Shown here one piece after another: positions 1 through 7,902 of a stretch of DNA of 64,000 bases; position 1 is the first letter of the stretch; every line of letters begins with the position of its first letter. The notes under the pieces were generated by a model that saw only the letters and a list, made by a program, of their open reading frames with translations, ran no database searches and was not told where the DNA came from. A program made the translations under genes and the position numbers. The stretch is from Caulobacteraceae bacterium (GTDB lineage: Bacteria; Pseudomonadota; Alphaproteobacteria; Caulobacterales; Caulobacteraceae): the NCBI GenBank assembly GCA_027489335.1, contig JAIXZX010000012.1, forward strand, positions 62,001 to 126,000, given 5' to 3'.

Positions 1-2
1 GG

Positions 3-293
3 GCCAGCCGCAACGCCGCCCTGGCCCGTATCCTCATCCCGCTGCAGCACAAGGCCGCCCGCTTCTGGGTCTATTCCATGGGCACAACCACGGAGGAGGA
101 GCGGCTGGCCGACATCTGTCTGCACCGGGCCGTTGCCCAGCGGATCGCCGCCCGGGACGCCGAGGGCGCGCGGGCCGGCATGATCCTGGTGCTCGGCACC
201 ATGCCCCAGACCGTCAAGCGATCCTTGACCGGCCGGGGGGAGGAGGACGCGCCATCCGCGAGCCCGGAGGCGTCAGGAGCGCCTGCAGGTTGA
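3..293 (+). CDS. GntR-family regulator, C-terminal FCD part (5' truncated by window edge)
   Basis: Open from the first bases, so only the last ~96 residues are seen. The visible helices, including an HRAVAQRIAARDAEGARAGM stretch, match the ligand-binding FCD domain of FadR/GntR regulators, where a late His followed by an Ala/Asp-rich helix is typical; the winged-helix DNA-binding part lies outside the window. The tail after about residue 75 is low-complexity (Gly/Glu/Ala/Pro). It reads toward the TonB receptor and the catabolic row that follow, so it is a plausible local regulator of them. Family call is by eye on a fragment, hence moderate confidence. Confidence 0.6.
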   Translation, partial: ASRNAALARILIPLQHKAARFWVYSMGTTTEEERLADICLHRAVAQRIAARDAEGARAGMILVLGTMPQTVKRSLTGRGEEDAPSASPEASGAPAG

Positions 294-333
294 GCTGCGA
301 CCTGGCGCTGATCCGCAGGTGGGCGCCAGGGCG

Positions 334-382
334 GGAATTTTGAACGCTGGACGGGCGCCTCTGAAATTCCGACTGAAATTTC
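334..382. promoter_or_regulatory. Nested AT-rich inverted repeats upstream of the TonB receptor (candidate operator)
   Basis: In the 205-nt gap before the receptor, GGAATTT at 334-340 is mirrored by AAATTCC at 364-370. GAAATT at 363-368 is mirrored by AATTTC at 377-382 with an 8-nt spacer. A TTGACC hexamer at 395-400 follows, a possible -35 element. These AT-rich palindromes stand out in GC-rich DNA and are of the size bound by dimeric regulators such as the adjacent GntR protein. Binding is inferred. Confidence 0.35.
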
Positions 383-498
383 ACGAGACATTTTTGACCT
401 GAGGCCGCGGTCGCGAGACTTTCTCCTTCAAGAGGCGCGTGGACGCGGGGATAACCGCCACCCGGCGGAGGGTCCGCGCCCCTCCTGAAGAGGGCGAT

Positions 499-2883
499 AT
501 GTCAAAGAGACTCATGTTGGTCGCGGGCGCCTCCCTGTCCGCGCTGATCGCAAGTCCGGGCCTGGCCTGGGCGCAGGTTGATATGGTCGACGAGGTGGTG
601 GTCACGGCCCAGGACCGGACCGGCCTGCTGGAGAAGGACCCCAGCGACAGCGTCTTTGGTCTGGACAAGGCGCTGATCGAAACGCCCCGCTCGGCGAGCT
701 TCGCCAGTGACGTGACGCTGGAGCGTTACGGCATCGAGTCGATCGACGATCTGACGGCCATTTCGCCTGGGACCTATACGGCCAGCTTCTACGGCGTGGC
801 CGGCGCCCTCAACATCCGCGGCACCCTGGCGGAGAACTATTTCCGCGGCTTCAAGCGGATCGAGAACCGCGGCACCTATTCCACCCCCATCGCCAATGCG
901 GCGCAGATCGAGATCGTGCGCGGGCCCCCGACGCCGATCTACGGGGCCGGCAAGGTGGGCGGCATGCTGAACTTCGTGCCCAAGTCCGGCCGCACCGAGG
1001 GCGCCTATATCTCGGAGATCTCCGGACAGGCGGACTTCACGGTGGGCTCGTACAACCGCAAGGAAGCCTCGGGCCAGATCAGCATTCCCCTGAACTTCGG
1101 GGGCCTGGAAGGGGGCCTGAACCTCTATGGCCAGGCGGAGAATTCGGACAGCTTCTATCGCGGGATTTCGCCGCGGCGGGAGATGCTGCAGGCCTCGGTG
1201 GACCTGGAGCTGGGCGGCGGCTGGCGCACGGCGTTCGGCGGTATGGCCTTTCACTCCGACGGGGACGTGCAGACCCCGGGCTGGAACCGCCTGACCCAGG
1301 ACCTGATCGACAATCAGACCTATATCACCGGTCGCGACACCACCCTGGTGGACGCCAACGGGGACGGCAAGCTGACCCCCAACGAGGTCGGCTTCTACCC
1401 CTACGCCTCGGCCCTCTACCTGGCCTATTACGGCTTCCCGCAGAGCGACGCCAACCACACCCTGGATGTGGGCGTGGGGACCACCAAGCTTGATCCGCGG
1501 ACCGTCTATATCAGCGACGCCGACTTCTCGAACTCCTGGACCCGGACGGGCTATTTCGACCTGATCCGCGACTTCGACAACGGCTCGGCGCTGAAGTTTC
1601 AGCTGTTCTATGACGAGCTGAAGAACAAGCGGTTCGTCTCCTACGGCTATCCGGCCATGTTTGACTCCCAGGTGGGCGAGGCGCGGGTCACCTATGACTT
1701 CGACTATGATGTCGGCCTGGTGACGTCCAAGTCGTTTGTCGGCGCCTCGTATCGCGCCTTCGACGGACGGCGGATGGAGAGCTTCAACTCCGGCCTGATC
1801 GCTCTGGACCGGCGGGACATCGCGTTTGGCGCGACGGCGAACGACATCATTGATGACCCCTTCTCGCCCGAGACCTACGGCCTGCAGTGGGAGAACGACA
1901 ACAGCTCCACCTGGAGCCAGGCCGGCGTCTTCGTCACCTCGGACATCTTCATCGGCGAGCGTCTGAACCTGATCCTTGGGGGTCGCTACGACCACTATGA
2001 GGTGGAGGCCGAGGACACGGGCCTCGTCAGCTACCAGCCGCCGGGCAAGTTCGAGGACAGCCAGGGCAAGGGGACCTACTCGGCCTCCCTGACCTATCAG
2101 TTCGACTTCGGCCTGATGCCCTACATCACCTATGCCGAGACCGCGGCGCTGGAGATGAGCCAGGCGGGCGACATCGCGCCTTCGCTGATCCAGCAGGACG
2201 CCTGGCTGTCGGACTCCGACCTGGCCGAGGCCGGGGTGAAGTTCCAGCTTTTGTCGGGCTCGCTGGTGGGCTCGGTGGCCGGCTACCGGCAGAACCGCAC
2301 CCAGCTGACCGGCGGGCCTAACCCCACCGTGCGCGGCACCCGGGCCAAGGGCGTGGAGGTGGAGGTGCGCTACCTCGCCACCGACAATCTGTCCTTCACC
2401 TTCGCCGGCAACACCCAGCGCACCACGGTCAAGGGGCCGGACGCCAGCTTCTCCTACATCCCCTACTATGTGACCGGCGTGGACCCGCTGAACGCCTTCG
2501 GCGGCACCTATGTGGTCTGGGAGTTCTCGAGCCTGCCGGGCCGGGGCGGCGACTATGCCTACACCCTGATCCCGCGCACCGTGCTCAGCCTCTATGGCAG
2601 CTACACCAGCGACGAGTATGACTGGGGCCAGGTGGGCGGCGTCTTCGGGGCGACCCGGGTCAGCGAGACGGCCCAGACGGTGGAAAACCCGATCACCTAT
2701 CCGGAATACACCACGGCCAACCTGTCGCTCTTCTATGCGCGGGGCCCGTTCCACGCCTCGCTCAACGTCGATAACGTGTTCGACGAGCTCTTCTTCACCC
2801 CTGCGGCGGACTCCTACGCCAATCTCGCGGCCATTCCCGGCAAGGGCCGCGAGTGGCGGGTGACCCTGAAGCGGTCGTTCTGA
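499..2883 (+). CDS. TonB-dependent outer-membrane receptor
   Basis: Energy-dependent outer-membrane importer of about 794 aa. The ATG at 499 is chosen because it follows a GAAGAGGG purine run and begins a clear signal peptide cleaved after AWA; an upstream in-frame ATG at 439 would put a charged stretch before it. A TonB-box-like DEVVVTAQ follows, then a plug domain (about residues 45-170, IEIVRGPPTPIYGAGKVGG) and a long beta-barrel ending in KRSF with the usual terminal Phe. There is no STN domain, unlike the second receptor in this window. Residues 285-296 form a perfect EF-hand-type loop (D-x-N-x-D-G-x-L-x-x-x-E). It heads the MFS/RutA-like row, so it probably imports that pathway's substrate; the substrate is unknown. 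Confidence 0.9.
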   Translation: MSKRLMLVAGASLSALIASPGLAWAQVDMVDEVVVTAQDRTGLLEKDPSDSVFGLDKALIETPRSASFASDVTLERYGIESIDDLTAISPGTYTASFYGVAGALNIRGTLAENYFRGFKRIENRGTYSTPIANAAQIEIVRGPPTPIYGAGKVGGMLNFVPKSGRTEGAYISEISGQADFTVGSYNRKEASGQISIPLNFGGLEGGLNLYGQAENSDSFYRGISPRREMLQASVDLELGGGWRTAFGGMAFHSDGDVQTPGWNRLTQDLIDNQTYITGRDTTLVDANGDGKLTPNEVGFYPYASALYLAYYGFPQSDANHTLDVGVGTTKLDPRTVYISDADFSNSWTRTGYFDLIRDFDNGSALKFQLFYDELKNKRFVSYGYPAMFDSQVGEARVTYDFDYDVGLVTSKSFVGASYRAFDGRRMESFNSGLIALDRRDIAFGATANDIIDDPFSPETYGLQWENDNSSTWSQAGVFVTSDIFIGERLNLILGGRYDHYEVEAEDTGLVSYQPPGKFEDSQGKGTYSASLTYQFDFGLMPYITYAETAALEMSQAGDIAPSLIQQDAWLSDSDLAEAGVKFQLLSGSLVGSVAGYRQNRTQLTGGPNPTVRGTRAKGVEVEVRYLATDNLSFTFAGNTQRTTVKGPDASFSYIPYYVTGVDPLNAFGGTYVVWEFSSLPGRGGDYAYTLIPRTVLSLYGSYTSDEYDWGQVGGVFGATRVSETAQTVENPITYPEYTTANLSLFYARGPFHASLNVDNVFDELFFTPAADSYANLAAIPGKGREWRVTLKRSF

Positions 2884-2890
2884 TCTGGCG

Positions 2891-2918
2891 CCCGCCGCCC
2901 CGGACAAGGGGCGGCGGG
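2891..2918 (+). terminator. 11-bp GC hairpin between TonB receptor and MFS gene
   Basis: CCCGCCGCCCC (2891-2901) pairs perfectly with GGGGCGGCGGG (2908-2918) around a 6-nt loop, seven bases after the receptor stop. No T-run follows, so it may be a leaky terminator or an mRNA 3'-end stabiliser separating receptor levels from the downstream genes. Confidence 0.45.
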
Positions 2919-2944
2919 ACCTTAGTCCTTGAGTGGAGGCAGAC

Positions 2945-4255
2945 ATGCCCCTGAGCGAATGGCGTCCCTGGGTGGTTCTCGGCGTCTTCAGCCTGCTCCT
3001 GTTCCTGATCTCGGCGGCGACCTTCTCGTCGCTGGGGGTGGTGCTGCCGGCCATGGTCGCCGACCAGCAATGGAGCTGGGCGCAGGCCGGGCTCGGCTTC
3101 ACCCTGCTGGGCGCCTGCTGCGGCGGCTCGGCCTGGTTCCCGCCGATGATCATCCGCAGGTTCGGGGTCCGGGCGGCCCTGCTCCTGGGCACGGCGGTCA
3201 TGGCGGCGGGTTTCATCTGCCTCTACCTGACCCCCAATGTCTGGATCTACTTCCTGGGCACCGCACTCTGCGGGGTGGCCTATCAGCTGATGGCCCTGAT
3301 CCCCGGCACCCATGTGCTGGCGGCCGTCTTCCAGAAGCGGGCCATGGCCTTTGGCCTCTACTTCACCCTGGGGGGCCTGGGCAGCGTGGCCGGGCCTTGG
3401 ATGGCGCTGGGCGTCATGGAGGCCACCGGCGGCGAATGGCGGCCCTTCTGGGCGTTGCAGGCGGTGGCGGCGCTCGCCATCGGCGTCATCTGCTCGCTGC
3501 TGATCCCGTCCAGCGCCTGGCTGAAGGAGTCCTCGGAGCAGATCGATATCGCGGTGAAGGCCGACGCCGAAGCCGCCGCCGCAGCCCCGGTCCAGGCGCC
3601 CCTGGCGGTCTATCGCACGGTCCACGACTGGACCCTGAAACAGGCCATGGCCACGCCGCAGTTCTACATCCTGGTCTCGGCCTATTTCGTCCACCTGCTC
3701 AGCGGGGTGACGGTCTCCAGCCTCTCGGTGGCCCACCTGTCGGAGCGGGGCGTGGCCGCGGGCATCGCTGCGGGCATGCTGAGCCTGGAGGGGCTGATGG
3801 CCACGGTGGCTCGCCTGGGCGGCGGCTTCATCGGCGACCGGATCGATCCCAAGTGGCTGCTGATGTTCGCCGTCGGCGTCCTGGGGGCGGGCTCCCTGGC
3901 GCTCAGCGTGGCCGACACCTATCCGCTGATGATCATCTATGCGGTGGGCACGGGGATTGGCTTTGGCCTGACGTCTCTGGCGGTCACCATCCTGCTGCTC
4001 AACTACTATGGGCGGAAGAACAACCTGGAGATCTTCTCCACGGTCTGCCTGGTGGGCGCGCTCTCGGCGCTCGGCCCGCTGATCGGCGGCTCCCTGCGCG
4101 ATGCGCTGGGCAGCTTCTCCCCCACCTTCCAGCTCTTCGGCGTCGTCGCCGCCGTGGTGTTCATAGCCTCGCTCTTCATGCGCCCGCCGCAGTGGAAGAC
4201 GCAGGCGAGCGCCCCGGCCGCGCCCCCGGCCGGCCTTGTCAACGATCCCGTCTGA
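2945..4255 (+). CDS. MFS transporter
   Basis: Inner-membrane secondary transporter of 436 aa with about 12 hydrophobic segments. The central loop is charged (about residues 195-220), and a GDRIDPKW-type loop follows, matching the major-facilitator Asp/Arg signature. ATG at 2945 is chosen because GGAGG sits six bases upstream; a GTG twelve bases earlier has none. It lies between the TonB receptor and the RutA-like monooxygenase, so it probably carries the same substrate across the inner membrane. It resembles the monocarboxylate/oxalate-formate type of MFS permeases, but the substrate cannot be read from sequence. Confidence 0.85.
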   Translation: MPLSEWRPWVVLGVFSLLLFLISAATFSSLGVVLPAMVADQQWSWAQAGLGFTLLGACCGGSAWFPPMIIRRFGVRAALLLGTAVMAAGFICLYLTPNVWIYFLGTALCGVAYQLMALIPGTHVLAAVFQKRAMAFGLYFTLGGLGSVAGPWMALGVMEATGGEWRPFWALQAVAALAIGVICSLLIPSSAWLKESSEQIDIAVKADAEAAAAAPVQAPLAVYRTVHDWTLKQAMATPQFYILVSAYFVHLLSGVTVSSLSVAHLSERGVAAGIAAGMLSLEGLMATVARLGGGFIGDRIDPKWLLMFAVGVLGAGSLALSVADTYPLMIIYAVGTGIGFGLTSLAVTILLLNYYGRKNNLEIFSTVCLVGALSALGPLIGGSLRDALGSFSPTFQLFGVVAAVVFIASLFMRPPQWKTQASAPAAPPAGLVNDPV

Positions 4256-4266
4256 GGCGTACCCCC

Positions 4267-5331
4267 ATGTTCCAGAAGCCTTCTCCCAACAAGGAATTCG
4301 GCGTCTTCCTGCCGGTCGCCAACGGCGGCTGGATCATCTCGGAGACCTCGCCGCCGCTCAACGACCTCTGGGCCCAGAACCGGGCCGCGGCCGTCGCCGC
4401 CGACGAGGTCGGCATGGACTTCGTCATGTCCATGGGCAAGTGGCGGGGCTTTGGCGGGACCACCAACCACTGGGGCTCGTCCCTGGAGTCGGTGACCATG
4501 ATGGCCGGCATCGCCGAGGCCACCAAGAATGTGAAGATCTGGGCCACCGTCCATCCGCTGCTGCAGAACCCGGCGGTGACGGCCAAGATGATCTCCACCC
4601 TGGACCACATCAGCGGCGGCCGGGCGGGCCTGAACATCGTGGCCGGCGCCTATCGGGCCGAGTTCGACCAGATGGGCATGTGGGACGACAGCCTCGACCA
4701 TGACGCCCGCTATGCGCTCACCGAGGAATGGACCGCCGTGGTCAAGCGCCTTTGGAAGGAGGAGAGCGTCGATCACGCGGGCAGGTTCTTCACGATGAAG
4801 GACGCCCAATCGAGCCCGAAACCCCTGTCCCGGCCCCGTCCAGACCTGATCTGCGCAGGACAGTCCGACCGGGGCTTCCAGTTCTCGGTGCGCGAGGCCG
4901 ACATCTGCTTCATCGGCGGCCGCACGGCCGAGGAGCGCCGCGACAACAGCCTGCGGGCCAAGAAGGTCGCCGCCGACCTCGGCAAGTCGATCAAGACCTA
5001 CGCCATGTGCACCATCGTCCACGGGGAGACCGACGCCAAGGCCGAGGCCATGGTCGAGCACTACAAGTCCGGAACCGACATGGGCGCCATCCTTGAGATG
5101 CTGCGCAGTTGGGGCGTGCCGGCCGACAAGCTGGACGTGGTGGCCAAGCAGCAGGGCGCCTTCATGACCCAAACCGCCGTGGGCTCGCCGGCCACCTGCG
5201 CCGAGCAGGTGCAGGAGTTCGTGGAGTTCGCCCAGCTGGACGGCCTGATGCTGATCTTCCCCAACTATGCGGAGTGCCTGCAGATGTTCGGCGCCGAGAT
5301 CCTGCCCGGCCTGCGTTCGGCCTTCGCATGA
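4267..5331 (+). CDS. LLM-class flavin-dependent monooxygenase, RutA-like
   Basis: A 354-aa bacterial-luciferase-fold enzyme using reduced FMN and oxygen. It aligns by eye with pyrimidine oxygenase RutA (363 aa in E. coli): an early FGVFLPVANGGWIIS strand, a MGKWRGFGG segment where RutA has KLRGFGG, ISGGRAGLNIVAGAYRAEF, FFTMKDAQSSPKP and LICAGQSDRGFQFS. RutA opens the uracil ring between N3 and C4. The same family includes flavin-N5-oxide enzymes acting on other substrates, so uracil is not assured. Its stop overlaps the start of the RutB-like hydrolase (ATGA), and a RutF-like flavin reductase lies three genes on. There is no rutC, rutD, rutE or rutG here, so a related but different ring-opening role is likely. 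Confidence 0.85.
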   Translation: MFQKPSPNKEFGVFLPVANGGWIISETSPPLNDLWAQNRAAAVAADEVGMDFVMSMGKWRGFGGTTNHWGSSLESVTMMAGIAEATKNVKIWATVHPLLQNPAVTAKMISTLDHISGGRAGLNIVAGAYRAEFDQMGMWDDSLDHDARYALTEEWTAVVKRLWKEESVDHAGRFFTMKDAQSSPKPLSRPRPDLICAGQSDRGFQFSVREADICFIGGRTAEERRDNSLRAKKVAADLGKSIKTYAMCTIVHGETDAKAEAMVEHYKSGTDMGAILEMLRSWGVPADKLDVVAKQQGAFMTQTAVGSPATCAEQVQEFVEFAQLDGLMLIFPNYAECLQMFGAEILPGLRSAFA

Positions 5332-5990
5332 GCGCGCTCGCCGCCCCCGTGCAGGCTGAGGATGGGCTGGCGGCCTGGATCACGCCGGCCCGCACCGCCC
5401 TGGTGATCATCGACATGCAGGTGGATTTCGCAGCGCCCGAAGGCCGTCTTGGCCAATGGGGCGTGGATCTGTCCACCGTGCCGCCTGCCCTGGAGAAGGC
5501 CCAGGCCCTGGCGGATGCGGCCCGCAACGCCGGGGCGCCGGTGGTGTTTGTCGGCCTGTTCACCCGGCCAGAGACCGACTCCGGCGCCTGGCGCGAGCGG
5601 ATGCGCCGGCGCGGCGGCGATCCGGACTCCGATTCCGGGCTTTGTCGGGCCGATGAGGTCGGCTCGGACTGGTATGGCCCCAAGCCCCTGCCGGGCGAGG
5701 CGGTGGTGGAGAAGGCCCGCTATTCCGGCTTCCATGACGCGCCGCTGGACAGCGTTCTGAAGGGGCTTGGCGTCGACACCCTGGTGGTGGCGGGCCTGAC
5801 CACGGAATGCTGCGTGGACTGCACGGTCCGCGACGCCTTCCATCTGGACTATCATGTGTTCGTGGCCAGCGACGCCTGCGCCGCCTACGAGGCCGATGTG
5901 CATGCGGCCTCGCTCAAGGCCTTGGAATTGAACTGCGCGATCCTGGTCGAGGCCGACCAGGTGATCACCGCCTGGGAGGAGGCCGCGTAA
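5328..5990 (+). CDS. Isochorismatase-family cysteine hydrolase, RutB-like
   Basis: A 220-aa alpha/beta hydrolase of the isochorismatase/nicotinamidase superfamily. The catalytic triad is visible: Asp in VIIDMQVDF, Lys in VVEKARYSGF, and Cys in the TTECCVDCTVRDA nucleophile turn. RutB of this family hydrolyses ureidoacrylate formed by RutA, and the SDWYGPKPLPGEAVVEKARY context is RutB-like. The start ATG at 5328 overlaps the monooxygenase stop and the stop overlaps the next ATG (TAATG), showing translational coupling. A role just after the oxygenase step is inferred from order and homology. Confidence 0.85.
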   Translation: MSALAAPVQAEDGLAAWITPARTALVIIDMQVDFAAPEGRLGQWGVDLSTVPPALEKAQALADAARNAGAPVVFVGLFTRPETDSGAWRERMRRRGGDPDSDSGLCRADEVGSDWYGPKPLPGEAVVEKARYSGFHDAPLDSVLKGLGVDTLVVAGLTTECCVDCTVRDAFHLDYHVFVASDACAAYEADVHAASLKALELNCAILVEADQVITAWEEAA

Positions 5991-7372
5991 TGGCCGATGG
6001 ATTTCAACTGCCGGGCGCCCAGGCGCCCTATGCCGTCACCGACGCCGACCGCGCCGCCATCGCCGCGGCGATCAGCGAGACCGAGATTGTCGAGCTGGCC
6101 CTGGAGCTGGGCAATATCCCGAGCCCGGCCGGCCATGAGTTCGCCGCCGGCGAGTTCGTCCACGACTGGATGAAGCGTGAGGGGTTCAACCCCCGCCGGG
6201 TCGGCGCGACGCCGGAGCGCAACAACATCATCGGGACCTATGGCGGGACCGGGGAGGGCAAGAACCTGCTGTTCACAGCCCATCTGGACACCGAGGCGCC
6301 CACCTGGAACCCCGACCTCGACTCCTACAAGTACCGCCCCGAAACCCTGGACAATCCGGAGTGGGAGAAGTGCTGGCTCCAGGACGGGGTCCTCTATGGC
6401 TATCCCATCGCCAACGACCGGGGGCCGATGAGCTGCTTCCTGATCGCGGCCAAGGCCCTGAAGGCCGCGGGCTATGATCTGGCGGGCAAGCTCTATCTGA
6501 CCGCCTGCCCGGGCGAGATCGGGCCTGAGCCCATCGAGGAGCACAGGGGCGTGGCCTATATGGGTAAGGATATCGGCGCCCATTACCTGTTCCACCACGG
6601 GGGCGTGGCGCCCGACTACGCCATCGCCGCCGAGGGCTGCGACTTCGGCCTGACCTGGGTCGGCTGCGGCTATGCGGTGTTCCGGATCCGGCTGTGGGGG
6701 GAGGGGGTGTTCACCCCGCTGCTGACCCAGCCGGAGAAGTCCGGCGACCATCCCAACCCGATCTATCGCCTGGGCGCGCTGACTGACGCCATCCACCAGT
6801 GGAGCCGCCAGTACGAGGCCGACAGCGCCTATGAGAGCGCCGGCGGCGTGGCCCTGCCCAAGGCGCAGATCGCCGCGGTGCGCGGCGGCGTTCCCTACGC
6901 CTTCGGGGCCGGGACGGAGCTCGTGAACCTCTATCTCGAGGTAGGCCTGAACCCCCGCCAGCGCATCGCTGATCTGCAGCACTCCCTGGAACGCATGGTC
7001 CGGGCCGCAGGGCTCGGCGAGGTCGATATCGAGCCGGTCGTGGTCCGCCATGGCTTCGAGGCCGATGCGGGCGAGGTCGCCCCCCTGGTGGGCGCGGTGG
7101 ACGCCGCCACCCGCCTGTCGCTCGGCCATCCGGTGCAGCGGGCGGCGCCGGTCTATTCCAGCATGTGGCGCGACCACAACGTGTTCAACATGCAGCGGAT
7201 TCCGGCCATCACCACCGGCTTCAAGCGCTGGCGGCCGAGCCCGAAGGATCTGACCGACAGCGCGCTGGTCTACGCCCTGACGGCCCTGGCCATCTGTGGC
7301 CGGGCCGAGACTGCGGAGGCGAGATCCGGGCCTGCGCCGGTCTATGGCGACAACCCGTTCGGGAACGCCTGA
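5990..7372 (+). CDS. M20-family metallohydrolase-like protein
   Basis: A 460-aa protein with the M20/Zn-amidohydrolase outline. LLFTAHLDTEAP carries the first His-x-Asp ligand pair, a NDRGPMSC segment the bridging Asp, a CPGEIGPE turn the general-base Glu region, and AEGCDF the fourth ligand region. A dimerisation-like lid follows. Where the family normally has a final His-x-x-x-Glu near the C-terminus, this protein reads GFKRWRPSPKDLTDS, and no canonical His is seen. Either a histidine elsewhere (for example RDHNVF) substitutes or the enzyme is atypical. It is coupled to both neighbours by overlapping stop/start codons (TAATG, TGATG). Likely role: hydrolysis of an amide, carbamoyl or ester intermediate. 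Confidence 0.75.
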   Translation: MADGFQLPGAQAPYAVTDADRAAIAAAISETEIVELALELGNIPSPAGHEFAAGEFVHDWMKREGFNPRRVGATPERNNIIGTYGGTGEGKNLLFTAHLDTEAPTWNPDLDSYKYRPETLDNPEWEKCWLQDGVLYGYPIANDRGPMSCFLIAAKALKAAGYDLAGKLYLTACPGEIGPEPIEEHRGVAYMGKDIGAHYLFHHGGVAPDYAIAAEGCDFGLTWVGCGYAVFRIRLWGEGVFTPLLTQPEKSGDHPNPIYRLGALTDAIHQWSRQYEADSAYESAGGVALPKAQIAAVRGGVPYAFGAGTELVNLYLEVGLNPRQRIADLQHSLERMVRAAGLGEVDIEPVVVRHGFEADAGEVAPLVGAVDAATRLSLGHPVQRAAPVYSSMWRDHNVFNMQRIPAITTGFKRWRPSPKDLTDSALVYALTALAICGRAETAEARSGPAPVYGDNPFGNA

Positions 7373-7890
7373 TGGGCCAGGCGACAACCTTCGGCGATCT
7401 CGAGATCGGCGCGCCCTTTGACGGCCCCGCCTGGCGCGCGGCCATGGGCGCCTTCGCCAGCGGCGTGGTCATCGTGACGACGCAAGGGGAGGACGGCGAG
7501 CCCGTGGGAACCACGGTCAGCGCGTTTTCCTCGGTCTCGCTGGATCCGCCCCTGCTGCTGGTCTGCCTGGATCACAAGAGCCGCACTCGGGCGGCGGTGA
7601 AGCGGTCGGGCCATTTCTGCATCAACATCCTGGCCGCAGGGCAAGGTGGGCTGGCCCGCCTGTTCGCAGGCCCCGGCGCCACCGACCGGTTCGCGGGCGT
7701 GACGATCACGCCGGGCGTCCTGGGCGATCCGCAGATCACCGGCGCCCTGGCCAGCATCGACTGTCGCCTGCACTCCCTGCACGCGGCCGGCGACCACGAC
7801 ATCCTGATCGGCCGGGGCCTGAACATCCAGGCGACCCCCGGCGATCCCCTCATCTACAGCCAGGGCCGGTTCCTGGGCCCAGAGGACTAA
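7372..7890 (+). CDS. Flavin reductase, RutF/HpaC-like
   Basis: A 172-aa NAD(P)H:flavin reductase-like protein. It opens with the family pattern WRAAMGAFASGVVIVTT, followed by GTTVSAFSSVSLDPPLLLVCL and a C-terminal IYSQGRF; GHFCINIL is typical of the flavin-binding core. RutF and HpaC supply reduced flavin to separate monooxygenases, so the RutA-like enzyme is the obvious partner. Its start overlaps the M20 gene stop (TGATG). Confidence 0.88.
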   Translation: MGQATTFGDLEIGAPFDGPAWRAAMGAFASGVVIVTTQGEDGEPVGTTVSAFSSVSLDPPLLLVCLDHKSRTRAAVKRSGHFCINILAAGQGGLARLFAGPGATDRFAGVTITPGVLGDPQITGALASIDCRLHSLHAAGDHDILIGRGLNIQATPGDPLIYSQGRFLGPED

Positions 7891-7902
7891 AGGTCAAAGA
7901 CC

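Noticed and set aside
502-3216. Open minus-strand frame of ~900 codons across the first TonB receptor
   Set aside because: It mirrors the codon periodicity of the real plus-strand gene, is low-complexity (His/Arg/Gly/Ala) and has no domain or ribosome site; a GC-rich antisense shadow.
2929-4266. In-frame upstream extension of the RutA-like gene through the MFS gene
   Set aside because: The frame is open only because of high GC; the MFS frame is the coding one and the oxygenase has its own ATG at 4267.
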